Origin: Paludisphaera borealis
GTDB lineage: Bacteria > Planctomycetota > Planctomycetia > Isosphaerales > Isosphaeraceae
Direction of reading: 5' to 3'
DNA: 64,000 bases
NCBI RefSeq assembly: GCF_001956985.1
Contig: NZ_CP019082.1
Span: 806,001 to 870,000, forward strand
The translations under genes were made by a program, and so were the position numbers. Each line of letters begins with the position of its first letter. Position 1 is the first letter of the stretch. The notes below the pieces were generated by a model that was not told the DNA's origin, ran no database searches, and saw only the letters and a list, made by a program, of their open reading frames with translations. Below, one piece after another: positions 26,819 through 36,303 of this stretch.

Positions 26819-27235
26819 TCAGGCCCGGGTGAAGCTCAATGGGTTGGTCGTGCCGTCGGTCGAGAACGCCAGCAGACTGAGCGTGGCCGAGCCGAACTGG
26901 CCGTGGGCTCCGCTGGTCTCGGCGTTCTCGGCCACCGCGTTGGCCAGGACGTAAAGGATGTCGCCGCCGGTCTCGCCCTTGGCGTCCTTGTGGGTCGCGC
27001 TGAACGAGGCCGTGGTGCCCGGCGCGACGGCCATCAGCGCGGCGGTGTCGGCGCTGGTGACGGCGGCCCGGGGCTTGTTCATCAGGTTGACGACGACGGT
27101 GGGGAAGTGGTCGCCGTCGGCGGAATAGGCCGCCAGCGAGCCCCCCTGGGTGAAGCTCACCTGGGAGACGCGTGAGATCGGCGTCGACCCGAACGACACG
27201 GCCGTCCAGTTCGCCTGGAGCTTGGTTGCAGCCAT
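26819..27235 (-). CDS. Putative major tail (tube) protein
   Basis: 138 residues. Excellent ribosome site (AAGGAG) before the ATG. The composition (small residues, Thr/Ser/Ala-rich, few charges) and an SFGSTPISRVSQVSFTQG segment fit a compact beta-sandwich tail-tube protein. Position fits: after the tail terminator and before the chaperone. The tube protein is normally the most abundant tail component. Family assignment is by position and composition, not by motif. Confidence 0.6.
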   Translation of the reverse strand: MAATKLQANWTAVSFGSTPISRVSQVSFTQGGSLAAYSADGDHFPTVVVNLMNKPRAAVTSADTAALMAVAPGTTASFSATHKDAKGETGGDILYVLANAVAENAETSGAHGQFGSATLSLLAFSTDGTTNPLSFTRA

Positions 27236-27289
27236 GAATCAACTCCTTTGCAAGGGATCAAAAGAAAACGTGAGCAGTCGTCGTCGACG

Positions 27290-27745
27290 TCATTCCGAGA
27301 GGTCGAGGCCGCTCCAGCCTTCGACGAGGTACTGGAAAGCGAGCTTGGCGACGATCCGCCGCTCGGGAGCGTTCGGCTTCAGCCAGGTCCACGAGCGGAT
27401 GCGGGTCGAGCCGGGGAGCGTCACGTCCGCCAGCGAACGACCGTTCAGGACGGCCGCCGCGGTGTTCAGCAGCAGCTCGACCGCCTCGTCGCGGAGCTGG
27501 GGGTCGTCGTCGCGAGCGAGGAAGGTCAGGGCCGCGGTGGCGGTCATCACCATCGCGCCGGTCGTGTCGTCCCAATGGTCCGCGGCGGTCGTCGCTTCGG
27601 GCTCGACCACCGCAGCGCGGCGGTCGCCGCTGCGTTCGCCCCGGTCTTCGGGAAGGCCCGAGAGATAGACGCCGTCGAACGCCCCGGAGACGTCGAGCAG
27701 TTCGTGGATCGCATTGCGGACGTCGCGCTCGCGATGACTCGCCAT
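27290..27745 (-). CDS. Tail terminator/completion-like protein
   Basis: 151 residues. N-terminus SHRERDVRNAIHELLDVSGA followed by FDGVYLSGLPED resembles tail terminator proteins (lambda U-type), which cap the tail tube. A middle region (GAMVMTATAALTFLARDDDP) and FQYLVEGWSGLDLSE at the end complete it. It precedes the major tail protein, the usual terminator-tube order. Confidence 0.6.
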   Translation of the reverse strand: MASHRERDVRNAIHELLDVSGAFDGVYLSGLPEDRGERSGDRRAAVVEPEATTAADHWDDTTGAMVMTATAALTFLARDDDPQLRDEAVELLLNTAAAVLNGRSLADVTLPGSTRIRSWTWLKPNAPERRIVAKLAFQYLVEGWSGLDLSE

Positions 27746-27757
27746 GATCGTTCACCC

Positions 27758-30700
27758 CTAACCGCGGTTTGAAGAAGGTGCGTATCTGGTTCGCGTCGGA
27801 AGCTTCCGGGCTGGTTGTTGCGTGGTCGTGGGGTTCGAGGGATTGCCGGTACCTGTGCCCGGACCTGTGCCCGGGTTGCTTCCGTTGAGTTGGGCGTAAA
27901 ACCCGATGTTTTGGTCGATGACCGACTGGAGCCGGACGGAGACGTTCGTCTCGTCCTGGTTGACGAGCGGGCCTTTCGAGTACGTGTTGCCGGGCTGGGC
28001 GAGGCAGAGTCGGTTGTCGGCCTTGCCGTCGCTGCCGTCGCCCCGTCCCGCCGGCTGGCCGTGCCAGGTCGTGACGCCCCACAAGGCCTCCGTGCCGCCC
28101 GTCCCCACGTTGGCGGGGTACGGGATCTGGCAGTGGTTGAAGAGGGCGGCTCCGTCCACGTCGCCGATCTTCTTCATCACCGGATAGAAGTCCTGGTCGA
28201 CGTTCCACCAGTTGGGGTTGTAGGCGACGTCCCGCTGCTTCTCTCGTCCGTAGTAGTACACGGCGGGGTCGGTGATCCCGTTGGCCGTGCCGGGCATGAC
28301 TGTGGTCAGGCCCCCCTCGTAGCAGATCAGCTCGATAGGGCGATTACCCGTGAGGCTGCGGTGGGTCGCCAGCGCGGCGGCGTCGGCCCGCAGCCGCCCT
28401 CCCGCGCCGCCGCGATAGAACTCCAGGTCGAAGATCCAGGCGTCGCCGCATTGCTCGTTGTCGGAAAGGTTGAAGGCGTCGATGTGTGCCTGGGTCTGAC
28501 CGGGGTCGACGTAGCAGGCGGTCGACGCCACGTCCACGTCCACGCCGAGAGCCCGGCATCGCGCCAGGGCGTCGCCGAGGTTGGACGCCTGGTAGGCGAT
28601 GCAGTGCAGGACTTCGCCCCCCCGCCCCTGGTCGTCGAAGATCGCCCGGACCCGATCCGTCACCGCCTTCGAGCGGAGCACCCACCAGTCGAGCCAGTTC
28701 GCGTATCCAAGCAGCCGACTGGCCCCCTGGATCGAGCTGGTGAACGGGAAGTAGTAGTTCCAAACTTCGTTGGCCAGTTCGACGACGACCTTGTGCTGCC
28801 CGGCCGGCAGCCCGTCGCGAATCTTGCGGGCGTAGGCGTCGACCAGATCGTCCGAGGCGGTGATGTTGATGTTGAGCCAGTGGTAGGCCCCCGGCGCCAG
28901 GGCCGTGACCCGCGCGGAGTACTCCATCGAATTGACCGAGTACGGGATGTGGGTCAGGCTCGCCCGCGTGTCGTTGCCGGCTCCGTCGAGTAACGTGGTC
29001 GTGTCCCACGTCTGGGACGGCCCGACCATCAGCGGGGTCTTGCCCGCGTCCGTGTAGGCGTACAGCCAGATCAGCAGCTTGTTCGGCCCGACCACGTGGC
29101 AGGGGCCTCCCCACCCGAGGCTCCAGGCGTAGCTCAGGCCGTCCTCGGAGATGCAGTAGACGCCCATCGAACTCGCGGCGCCCACGGTCCCGTTCGCGTG
29201 GTTGGCCGCGATCGGGCTCTTGGTCGTGACGATCCCCGTGGTCTTGTCCGCCGTGACGACCAGCATGACCTCGCCGTCGAACGTCAACCGCAGGTCGCGG
29301 ACGATGTAAGTCCACGAGGCGGGGTCGGCGGAGATGGTGATCGACTGGCTCCCCGCGACCACCGGCGCCGTGAGCGTCACGGGGAACCGGGCCATCGGAT
29401 TGAGGTCGGTCGACGTCGGCGCGACGGTCCACGCCCCCGACCGCATGTTGTGCGGCCTGTCGGTCGTGGCGACGACGGCCACCCCCGACGTGTAGCGGTA
29501 CTGCGCCGTGGACGTGATGGGGATTCGCCAGCCCGCCGTGATGGTCCCCGCCGCATGGGTCGCCGGCGTCGTGTCCTTGGCCCCCCGGACCACCGTGACG
29601 TTCGAGCCCGAGACCGCCGTCACGCGCATCCATTCGGAGCCCGCCAGCAGCCGCGTCCCCGCCATGACCGGGTTGTTCGTGTCGGGCGTGATTTGGATCG
29701 TCTCGGTCGTTCCGGCCGCCGGTGCGGTGGTGATGTCGGCCGCGAGCGCGACGCTGTAGGTCTGAGCGCCGGTGGGGACGTGCGTGTAGGTCCACGGCGT
29801 AGTCGCATAGTCCATCGGGACGAATGACGCGACCTTGTACGTGTTGATGTACTTGTTGAGCTGGCCCCAGTACAGGTCGGCGTCCTGCCGCGCGTCCTCC
29901 GGCTCGGACAGCGGGAAGAAGACGCCGCACGAGTCCATGTGGCGGACGACCCCGAGGCCGCCCACCAGGGAGTCGCGGATGAACTTGGTCGGCCCTACCT
30001 TGTTCAAGAACGAACGGTCGAGCACCACGGGCGCGGCGGGACTGGGGGGCGTCCAGTCGCTCGGCCCGTAGATGACGAGGTTCGAGTAGTTCGGCACCCC
30101 GCCGGTCCCCGTGATGCTGACGGTGACTCCGAAATTGTGCCGATACCATTGCCCCGTGCCCGCCGTGCCGGACGCGTGCGATGCGGCGGTCGAGCCGAGG
30201 TATCCGCGCGTCACCGTGATCTGGTTCAAGCCGGCGTTGACTGCAGTCACGTCCATGTACTCGCCGTCGAACAGCACCCACATCTTGCCGGCGGCGATGT
30301 GCGAGACCGAGGTCAAGGTCAGGACTGTGTCGCCGGCGGCGCAGGGCGCCGCGAGCGTGAAGGGCCACGTCGTCATCTGGAAGTCGTAGACGTAGGCGAC
30401 GCCGACGCCGTTCGCGTCGCCGGTGTTGCGGTAGGCGGGGAGTTCCGTGGCCACGCCCGCCTCGCTGGACGTGGTCAACACGATGGAGGTCGGCTTGGTC
30501 ACGTCGTTGTTGTCCCACGAGACGACGTATTTGCCGCGCTCGATGGGGTACGTGGTCCTGTCGATCTTGCTGTCGGCGGGCGACGCGAGCAGCGCGGCGC
30601 TGAAGTTCCGCATGAGGGTGCCGTCGGCCCTCACGGCGGGCGGGTTCGCGCCGTAGTTGATCACGGGGATCATCAGCGCCATGTTGCGCGGCCCCCGCTC

Positions 30701-31837
30701 GAAGCTCCAGTCCGTCATCGCGGGGTAGGTGTAGTTGAACCCGACCCGCGACGTTTTGGGAAGATCGCCGTACGTCGGCTTGTCGGCCTTGTTGACGCAC
30801 GTCACGTTGACGGCCGCCGCCGCCACGCCGAGCGCGGTGGCGAACCATCCCGCCGCCGCCGAAAACACGACCACGTCGCCGGAGTTGATCTTCGATCCAC
30901 GGGGCAGGAAGTAAAGGATGCCCTCGTGCGAACTCGTGTAGAACGGCCGCACCAAGGTGATCGGCGGGCCGCCGTTGATCGTGATCGTCGGCATGATCGT
31001 CGCGGAGCCGGCCGTCACGGTGGTCGAGGCGCCCGACCCGATGATGTTGGCGGTGACCTGAATCGACTTGCCGCTGGAGCGGACGACGGGCGTATTGAAT
31101 CCCGACTGCGAGACGAACGGCATCGCTGCGTCGTACAACAGTGAGCTTCCGGCGACGGCCCCGTTGACGGCCGGGACCAGCGGCAACGACCCGTCGACTG
31201 TGTTGGCCAGGGCCGCGTCGCCCAGCGTCGGCGTCGCGCCGATCGCGCCGTTCAGAGGGTAGTAGCCGCGCCACGTCGCCGTCAGGCCGATGTTGGTCGC
31301 GTCGGCGGTCCCATTCATTAAATTGATGGTTTCGGACGCCGTCGGAACGTAGCCGTTCCAGATCGACAAGGGGCCGAGCGACCAGTTCTTCTGGGTCGTC
31401 GTCGCGCCGCTGCTGCCGATCTCGAACGTCGTCGCGACGGCCAGCGTCGGGGCGGTCCCGGCCGGCGCCAGCAGGGTGGGGGCGCCGTTGACGTAGACCG
31501 CCTGGTTGCTCGGGTTGCTGGCGTCGTAGCCGACCAGGATGAAGTACGTGATGTTCGGCAGGATCGTCGCGGTCGTCGAGCACGACGTGCCGTTCGTCAG
31601 CTTCCAGAAGAACCGCAGGATGTACTTGCGGTTCACCTCGTCGATGTCGTACACCATGCCGGCGAAGCCGCTCTGGCCGCCGCGCTGGATGAAGCTGAAG
31701 TTCAACCAGTTGGCCTTCGTCGGCGTCGCGTCGTTGAAACGGATCGAGAACGCGACGGCCGCCTTGGTCTGATTCGCGAAGATGGAGTTGTTCGTCGCGA
31801 CGATGATCCGCGATGCGTTGTTGAAAGTCACCGACAT
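27758..31837 (-). CDS. Giant tail fibre with glycosidase-like domain
   Basis: 1359 residues from the ATG at 31837 (GGAG 9 bases upstream; a TTG two codons earlier is less likely). N-terminal 200 residues resemble a LamG/concanavalin-type carbohydrate-binding domain (FAGMVYDIDEVNRKYILRFF). The central part holds three copies of a small domain with a TVTRGYLGSTAASHASG-type end (about residues 496-562, 697-769 and 824-892). The C-terminal third is TIM-barrel-like: Glu1024 in ELANEVWNYYF fits the acid/base position of clan GH-A glycosidases and Glu1174 in LICYEGGLT fits the nucleophile. It probably degrades a host glycan during adsorption. Confidence 0.72.
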   Translation of the reverse strand: MSVTFNNASRIIVATNNSIFANQTKAAVAFSIRFNDATPTKANWLNFSFIQRGGQSGFAGMVYDIDEVNRKYILRFFWKLTNGTSCSTTATILPNITYFILVGYDASNPSNQAVYVNGAPTLLAPAGTAPTLAVATTFEIGSSGATTTQKNWSLGPLSIWNGYVPTASETINLMNGTADATNIGLTATWRGYYPLNGAIGATPTLGDAALANTVDGSLPLVPAVNGAVAGSSLLYDAAMPFVSQSGFNTPVVRSSGKSIQVTANIIGSGASTTVTAGSATIMPTITINGGPPITLVRPFYTSSHEGILYFLPRGSKINSGDVVVFSAAAGWFATALGVAAAAVNVTCVNKADKPTYGDLPKTSRVGFNYTYPAMTDWSFERGPRNMALMIPVINYGANPPAVRADGTLMRNFSAALLASPADSKIDRTTYPIERGKYVVSWDNNDVTKPTSIVLTTSSEAGVATELPAYRNTGDANGVGVAYVYDFQMTTWPFTLAAPCAAGDTVLTLTSVSHIAAGKMWVLFDGEYMDVTAVNAGLNQITVTRGYLGSTAASHASGTAGTGQWYRHNFGVTVSITGTGGVPNYSNLVIYGPSDWTPPSPAAPVVLDRSFLNKVGPTKFIRDSLVGGLGVVRHMDSCGVFFPLSEPEDARQDADLYWGQLNKYINTYKVASFVPMDYATTPWTYTHVPTGAQTYSVALAADITTAPAAGTTETIQITPDTNNPVMAGTRLLAGSEWMRVTAVSGSNVTVVRGAKDTTPATHAAGTITAGWRIPITSTAQYRYTSGVAVVATTDRPHNMRSGAWTVAPTSTDLNPMARFPVTLTAPVVAGSQSITISADPASWTYIVRDLRLTFDGEVMLVVTADKTTGIVTTKSPIAANHANGTVGAASSMGVYCISEDGLSYAWSLGWGGPCHVVGPNKLLIWLYAYTDAGKTPLMVGPSQTWDTTTLLDGAGNDTRASLTHIPYSVNSMEYSARVTALAPGAYHWLNINITASDDLVDAYARKIRDGLPAGQHKVVVELANEVWNYYFPFTSSIQGASRLLGYANWLDWWVLRSKAVTDRVRAIFDDQGRGGEVLHCIAYQASNLGDALARCRALGVDVDVASTACYVDPGQTQAHIDAFNLSDNEQCGDAWIFDLEFYRGGAGGRLRADAAALATHRSLTGNRPIELICYEGGLTTVMPGTANGITDPAVYYYGREKQRDVAYNPNWWNVDQDFYPVMKKIGDVDGAALFNHCQIPYPANVGTGGTEALWGVTTWHGQPAGRGDGSDGKADNRLCLAQPGNTYSKGPLVNQDETNVSVRLQSVIDQNIGFYAQLNGSNPGTGPGTGTGNPSNPTTTQQPARKLPTRTRYAPSSNRG

Positions 31838-31966
31838 GTTCAAGTAGCTCCGTAATCGCGAGGGCCGTCGACCCCCTCGCCGAGGGGGGGACGGCGAGTG
31901 CGGCCGGAAGTGGTCCGGCCGGGTGGGGTCGACGGCCTCGTGCGATGGGCGCGGGCGGTCGACGGA

Positions 31967-33499
31967 TCAACGCACGCGAGACAGGGGCGTCGCTTGGAGG
32001 AAGTCGAGCGGCGACGGAGGGAGTCCGTCGGCGCGGACCTGAACTGATGTGATGTTGTGTTCTTCGCCGGACGTGTTGTACGCCCGGACGCCGACGGCGT
32101 ACGTGACGCCGTCGACCAGCGGGCCGATCTCCACGGCGAACGTCCCGGAGAGATCGGTCGCATACGGCGCGACGGCCGCGGGGGTCGTGAAATCCGTCAA
32201 GACGCCCGCCTGGGCGTACACGTGGAATCCCGTCGGACGGCGGCGAGGATCAGTCGCCTGACTGGTCCACTCAATGCGGACCCGCCCGCCCGCGAGCGGC
32301 AGAGCGCGGACCCCGAGGGGAGGATGCGGAACCCAGGTGACGTCGGCGCCGCCGGCGTCGAGATCCAATTGCACCGACGCGTCGAGATTGCACTCTTCGA
32401 GGCCGGAGTCGGCGCCGAAGGCCCTCACGCCGAACTTGTACGACGAAGGAGCCGCGAGCGCCGGGCTGGTCCAGGAAGGGTCGTAGACCGTCGCCGCGGG
32501 CGTCGCGTAGTTGATGGGGCCGCCGTGCCCGTCGTTGACGTAGATGTTGTAGCCGAGTTCGATCATGATCACTCGGCCGCCGAACGTCGCGCCGCCGGAG
32601 GTTGCGAGTCCCGCCGACAGACTCGCGACGGACCGGCCGCCGAGGCCCCAGCCCCCAGAGGTCTTGAGAGTCCTTGACAGACCAGCGACGACTCGACCGC
32701 CGGCTGTGAAGCCGCCCGCGGCGACTGCCCGGTACGTGGCCTTGGCCGTCGCGATTCCGTGTGCGGAGAGGCCGCCGGTCGCGCTCGGCGACCAGGCGAC
32801 GGAGGTCTTCGAGAAGCCGCCGAACGTCACGACGACGCCGACCGCGTGCGTCGGGGTCGTATGCAACGAGACGGTGGACGACCCACCCGCGCCCAGGCCG
32901 CCCGAGGCGTGGGCCGAGGACGAACGGTGGATGCCGGCCGCGCCGCCGAGTCGCGAGCCGCCCGAGGCCGTCGCCGTAAACGAGGTGACCAGCGAGGGGT
33001 TGACGACCGGAACCCCGAGCCGGCCTCGGTAGGCATAATCGAAGTGGCCCGTCGCGGTCTTCGCGGTGCTTGAAACCGATACGCCGCGGCGCCAGTAGCG
33101 AAACGAGGCGGTCGTGGTCGTCGGCAGGAGCGAGCGGCTCGACCCGCCGAAGCGGGCGCCGCCGGAGGGCATCGCGGCGCGCGAGAGGCCCGCGCTACGC
33201 GAGCCGCCGGCCGAGAGGCCGCCGCCGACCAGGACGACGTGCGCGACGAAGGCCGCTGATCCGCCCCCCAGCCCGAGGGCAGAGGCCGTCGCGACCGTCG
33301 TCGCCTTGCGAACGGCGACCGACCCGCCCGCCCGCGCCCCTCCTGAGGCCGAGGCCGTCTGCGCCGTGCCGACGCGGACGACCGGCGTTCGGGCGACCCC
33401 GCGGTAGCTGTTGGCGAAGTGGCCGGTCGAGACGACGGCGGTGTTCGAGGTCGGCGTTCCGCGGAACCAGAATGCGAAGGAAGACGCCATGGCACCCAT
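31967..33499 (-). CDS. Repetitive SGG-rich tail protein with FN3-like C-terminus
   Basis: 510 residues. The first 310 are built of SGG(A/L/R)xxGG units spaced about 25-35 residues apart (for example SASGGARAGGSVAV and TSGGWGLGGRSVASL). A larger module is duplicated: TGHFANSYRGVARTPVV near the start matches TGHFDYAYRGRLGVPVV about 130 residues later. The C-terminal 190 residues are two FN3-like domains (VRALPLAGGRVRIEWTSQA; GPLVDGVTYAVGVRAYNTSG). The start overlaps the stop of the beta-helix gene by one base (TGATG), so translation is coupled. Likely an extended tail appendage. Confidence 0.65.
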   Translation of the reverse strand: MGAMASSFAFWFRGTPTSNTAVVSTGHFANSYRGVARTPVVRVGTAQTASASGGARAGGSVAVRKATTVATASALGLGGGSAAFVAHVVLVGGGLSAGGSRSAGLSRAAMPSGGARFGGSSRSLLPTTTTASFRYWRRGVSVSSTAKTATGHFDYAYRGRLGVPVVNPSLVTSFTATASGGSRLGGAAGIHRSSSAHASGGLGAGGSSTVSLHTTPTHAVGVVVTFGGFSKTSVAWSPSATGGLSAHGIATAKATYRAVAAGGFTAGGRVVAGLSRTLKTSGGWGLGGRSVASLSAGLATSGGATFGGRVIMIELGYNIYVNDGHGGPINYATPAATVYDPSWTSPALAAPSSYKFGVRAFGADSGLEECNLDASVQLDLDAGGADVTWVPHPPLGVRALPLAGGRVRIEWTSQATDPRRRPTGFHVYAQAGVLTDFTTPAAVAPYATDLSGTFAVEIGPLVDGVTYAVGVRAYNTSGEEHNITSVQVRADGLPPSPLDFLQATPLSRVR

Positions 33500-35010
33500 C
33501 AGGAAAGTGTGATGGTATCGAAATACGCCGCTCCGTTGCCGGCCGCCGCCCGCGACGCCATCCGCAGCATCACGACCCCGGCGGCCGTGGGGGTGATCGG
33601 GGCGAAGGTCAGGGTTTCATACCCGTTCGGCGTCGCGCCGACTCCGCCGGTCGACGCCGCCGTGATCGTCTGGGCCGCGACGCCGATCTCCGGGTTCGAC
33701 AGCAGAATCGCCTGGGGCTTCGCCGCGTCGCCGTGGTTGCCGTCCCAGCGGACCTTGATCGACAGCGTCGTCGATTGCGGGTTGACGAGGATCGGCCGCT
33801 CCTGCGACGACGGACCGACGAGCGCCAGGCAGGCGGGCGAGCCCGCGTCCTGGTGCGTCACGTCCTTCGCGCCGGTGTCGTGCCGCTCCAACGCGCCGGC
33901 CGCCGCTTTGATCGCGCCGAACCCTTCGGGCCGGGCCCGGTTCCAGAGATCGATCGCGGGAACCGTCCCCGAGCTGCCGAAGCCGCCGATCGCTCCGACG
34001 GCCGACGGCTCGCCGAACGGGCGGAGCGGGACGCCCGAAAGCCGGCCGTCGTTGAGGTCGAACGCGGGGGCGGCGTTGGTGATCGAATTCGGCCCGACGT
34101 TCACCAACGTCCGGGGCGTCGTCGCGTAAATGATGTTGTAGTCTTCGGCGATATGGGTCGTGTTGCCGCCTGACAGCCCTGTGACGGCCTGGTGGATGTA
34201 ACAGCCGCTGATGACGCACGGCGCGGCCAGATTGACGCCGGCCGGCGCCGTGACGCTGATGGGGGTGTTGGTCAGGAAGAACGAGCAGCTCTGGACCGTC
34301 ACGCCGGTCGCGAAGTACGAGCCCGTGCCGCTCGCGTTGGCGACGCGGACGCCTCCCGTGCCGCCCAGGAACCGACAGTTTTGGACGAGCACGTTGACGT
34401 TGTACTCGGCGCTGTACAGGCCGGCCCTGACGTCGATGCAGTAGCCTTGCCCCGTCAGGAAGTCACACCGCTTGACGGTCAAATTCATCGCGGCGCCCGG
34501 TGTGCCGACGGCGTAGATGATGTAAGGCTTGAGGATCGACCCAAGAAAGATGCAGTCCAGCAATGTGAGGTCCGACCACGCGCCGTTCAGATCGAGGCAT
34601 GACGCGCCGCCGCTGGAGCCGTGCGACCCGAGCATCTTGACGCCTTGAAGCGTAACGAACGATTTGCCCGAGATGACGAGGCAAGCCGACGTGGTGATCG
34701 GCGTCGTGTCGTTCGTCCAACCTCGCCAGTCCACGGTCCCGGTCGCTGGCGTGCCGTAGCCGCCCGCCAGATACCCCGCCCCGTCGCCGTCGCCGATGAT
34801 CGAGAGCGGGCCGGCGGACGTCGGCGCGAGGCCGAGCGTGACGACCTCGCGGTAGATTCCCGGCTCGATATAGAGGACGTCGCCCGTCCCCGAGAGGGTG
34901 ATCGCGGGCGTTGGTCCGATGGCCTTGCCGATGGTTTTCCACGGATTCGCCGCCGTGCCGACGCCGGTCGAGTCGCTGCCGCGATTCGCCGAGACGTAAT
35001 ATTTCGCCAT
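33499..35010 (-). CDS. Parallel beta-helix tailspike-like protein
   Basis: 503 residues. The start KYYVSANRGSDSTGVGTAAN, then PWKTIGKAIG, is the opening of right-handed beta-helix polysaccharide-active proteins; later turns repeat with the pattern LQGVKMLGS, LLDCIFLGS, VKRCDFLTG, VQNCRFLGG, VQSCSFFLT. The last 130 residues form a beta-sandwich-like cap. GAGGTGA precedes the ATG. Such proteins are phage tailspikes that bind or cleave surface polysaccharides. No catalytic residues could be assigned. Confidence 0.72.
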   Translation of the reverse strand: MAKYYVSANRGSDSTGVGTAANPWKTIGKAIGPTPAITLSGTGDVLYIEPGIYREVVTLGLAPTSAGPLSIIGDGDGAGYLAGGYGTPATGTVDWRGWTNDTTPITTSACLVISGKSFVTLQGVKMLGSHGSSGGASCLDLNGAWSDLTLLDCIFLGSILKPYIIYAVGTPGAAMNLTVKRCDFLTGQGYCIDVRAGLYSAEYNVNVLVQNCRFLGGTGGVRVANASGTGSYFATGVTVQSCSFFLTNTPISVTAPAGVNLAAPCVISGCYIHQAVTGLSGGNTTHIAEDYNIIYATTPRTLVNVGPNSITNAAPAFDLNDGRLSGVPLRPFGEPSAVGAIGGFGSSGTVPAIDLWNRARPEGFGAIKAAAGALERHDTGAKDVTHQDAGSPACLALVGPSSQERPILVNPQSTTLSIKVRWDGNHGDAAKPQAILLSNPEIGVAAQTITAASTGGVGATPNGYETLTFAPITPTAAGVVMLRMASRAAAGNGAAYFDTITLS

Positions 35011-35112
35011 GTCTTCACCTCAGCCTTGGTGGATCGTCGGACCGCGGCCGTCGCGGTACGGGTACGTCGGCCGCGGCCCGCAAGCCGCGCCGGATGCGGA
35101 ACGACGTCGTGG

Positions 35113-35568
35113 TCAGGCGGCCTCGAAGACGGGGGTCATCGACAGCGAATCGCCGTTGGCGAGCGTCCGGGGGGTTGCGAACAGCTCGGCGCAGATCAAC
35201 TTGCCGCTGGTCGCCCCGACGATGAAGTAGCCGAACACGGAGTCGCCCGCGCCCGAACATGTCCAGCTTTGCGGGGCCGAACCGTACTGCGCGTGGCCGA
35301 CCTGGGTGCGGCCCGACCAGGCGGGCGAGCCCGACGGGGCCTGCGAGACCGGGGTGTTCCAGGTGGCCGGCGACACCGTCCGACTGAGCGTCTTCCGCCC
35401 GTAGCCGGCGAAGGCCGCCTCGTGGGCTGTGTAGGTCGCCGCCGTGTCGGTCTCGGTGGGGGTGATCGCGGTGTTGTATAAACCGAGCGACCAGTCCTCG
35501 AGCGGACCGCCGCCCAGCAGATCGACGAGTAATTGAACGTCGCCTTCGCGGGGAACCAGGAAAGGCAT
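35113..35568 (-). CDS. Hypothetical virion protein
   Basis: 151 residues from the ATG at 35568 (GAGGTG just upstream). Begins PFLVPREGDVQLLVDLLGGG, with TAATYTAHEAAFAGYGRKTL further on and a hydrophobic core FGYFIVGATSGKLICAELF. No family recognised with confidence; probably a small head or head-tail structural protein given its neighbours (connector and tailspike). Confidence 0.55.
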   Translation of the reverse strand: MPFLVPREGDVQLLVDLLGGGPLEDWSLGLYNTAITPTETDTAATYTAHEAAFAGYGRKTLSRTVSPATWNTPVSQAPSGSPAWSGRTQVGHAQYGSAPQSWTCSGAGDSVFGYFIVGATSGKLICAELFATPRTLANGDSLSMTPVFEAA

Positions 35569-35573
35569 GGGAT

Positions 35574-36254
35574 TCACCTCACAATGCGGGTCGAGAAGAA
35601 AGAAGTCGATTGCCCGTCGGAGCCGCTCGCGCCCCAGCGAAGCTCGAGCCGCGCCAAGGTCTCGGAAAGCTCGCTCTGGACCTGCTGAAGCTTGAGGGCG
35701 AAGTCGCCCTGGTCGCCGCGAGTTTCGGCGGCGTATCGGCGGACGAGCACGCTCAGCACGCACGCCTGGCGAAGGTCGCGGAGGTCGTACAGATCGGCGG
35801 GCGTCCGGCCGGCGATGTTGGGATCGATGTTGAACCGCCGGTTCAAATCAAAGCTCGCTTCCTCGATCTGGGGGTCGAGGGTGGCGATCAGGAATTCGAC
35901 CCCGGTCAGGCCCGAGGCGGGGGCGGGGGGCGCCCCGGCACCGGCCTTCGCGCCGATCCGTCGGAGCGAAAGCGCGGCGCCCGAGGCCGATTCGACGGCC
36001 AGCAGCTCGCCCGCCCCCTTGAACGCCGAGGCCGGCTTGCGGAGCGAAACGACGTGACCGCTCCGAACTCCCGCCGCCTCGAAATCCACCGTGGCCGAGG
36101 TCAGCGTCCAGGGGGCCCCCGGCGCAAACGCGCCGTCGACCCCGTACGCCGCTTTCTGCCAGTCGGGCGCGAGAACCGGGAAGTCGCCGCTGCTCCGCAC
36201 CGCGACGTTCTCGTCGCTGGCGTAAACCGTCGAGAGGCTGTCTGGCTCGCTCAT
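35574..36254 (-). CDS. Putative head-tail connector protein
   Basis: 226 residues from the ATG at 36254. The C-terminal half is helical (LYDLRDLRQACVLSVLVRRY; DFALKLQQVQSELSETLARL) and the N-terminal half is a beta-domain with a VYASDENVAVRSSGDF opening, resembling head-tail connector or completion proteins. It lies after the capsid gene, before the tail genes. The call is positional. Confidence 0.5.
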   Translation of the reverse strand: MSEPDSLSTVYASDENVAVRSSGDFPVLAPDWQKAAYGVDGAFAPGAPWTLTSATVDFEAAGVRSGHVVSLRKPASAFKGAGELLAVESASGAALSLRRIGAKAGAGAPPAPASGLTGVEFLIATLDPQIEEASFDLNRRFNIDPNIAGRTPADLYDLRDLRQACVLSVLVRRYAAETRGDQGDFALKLQQVQSELSETLARLELRWGASGSDGQSTSFFSTRIVR

Positions 36255-36303
36255 GGAAGACTCGTGGAGGAGGGTGGCGGAAGCGGAAATGGATGCGTTC
36301 GGC

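Noticed and set aside
28344-31970. A 1208-codon minus-strand open frame overlapping the giant fibre
   Set aside because: Same strand, different frame; Arg/Gly/His-rich with no domain, whereas the fibre frame has clear motifs.
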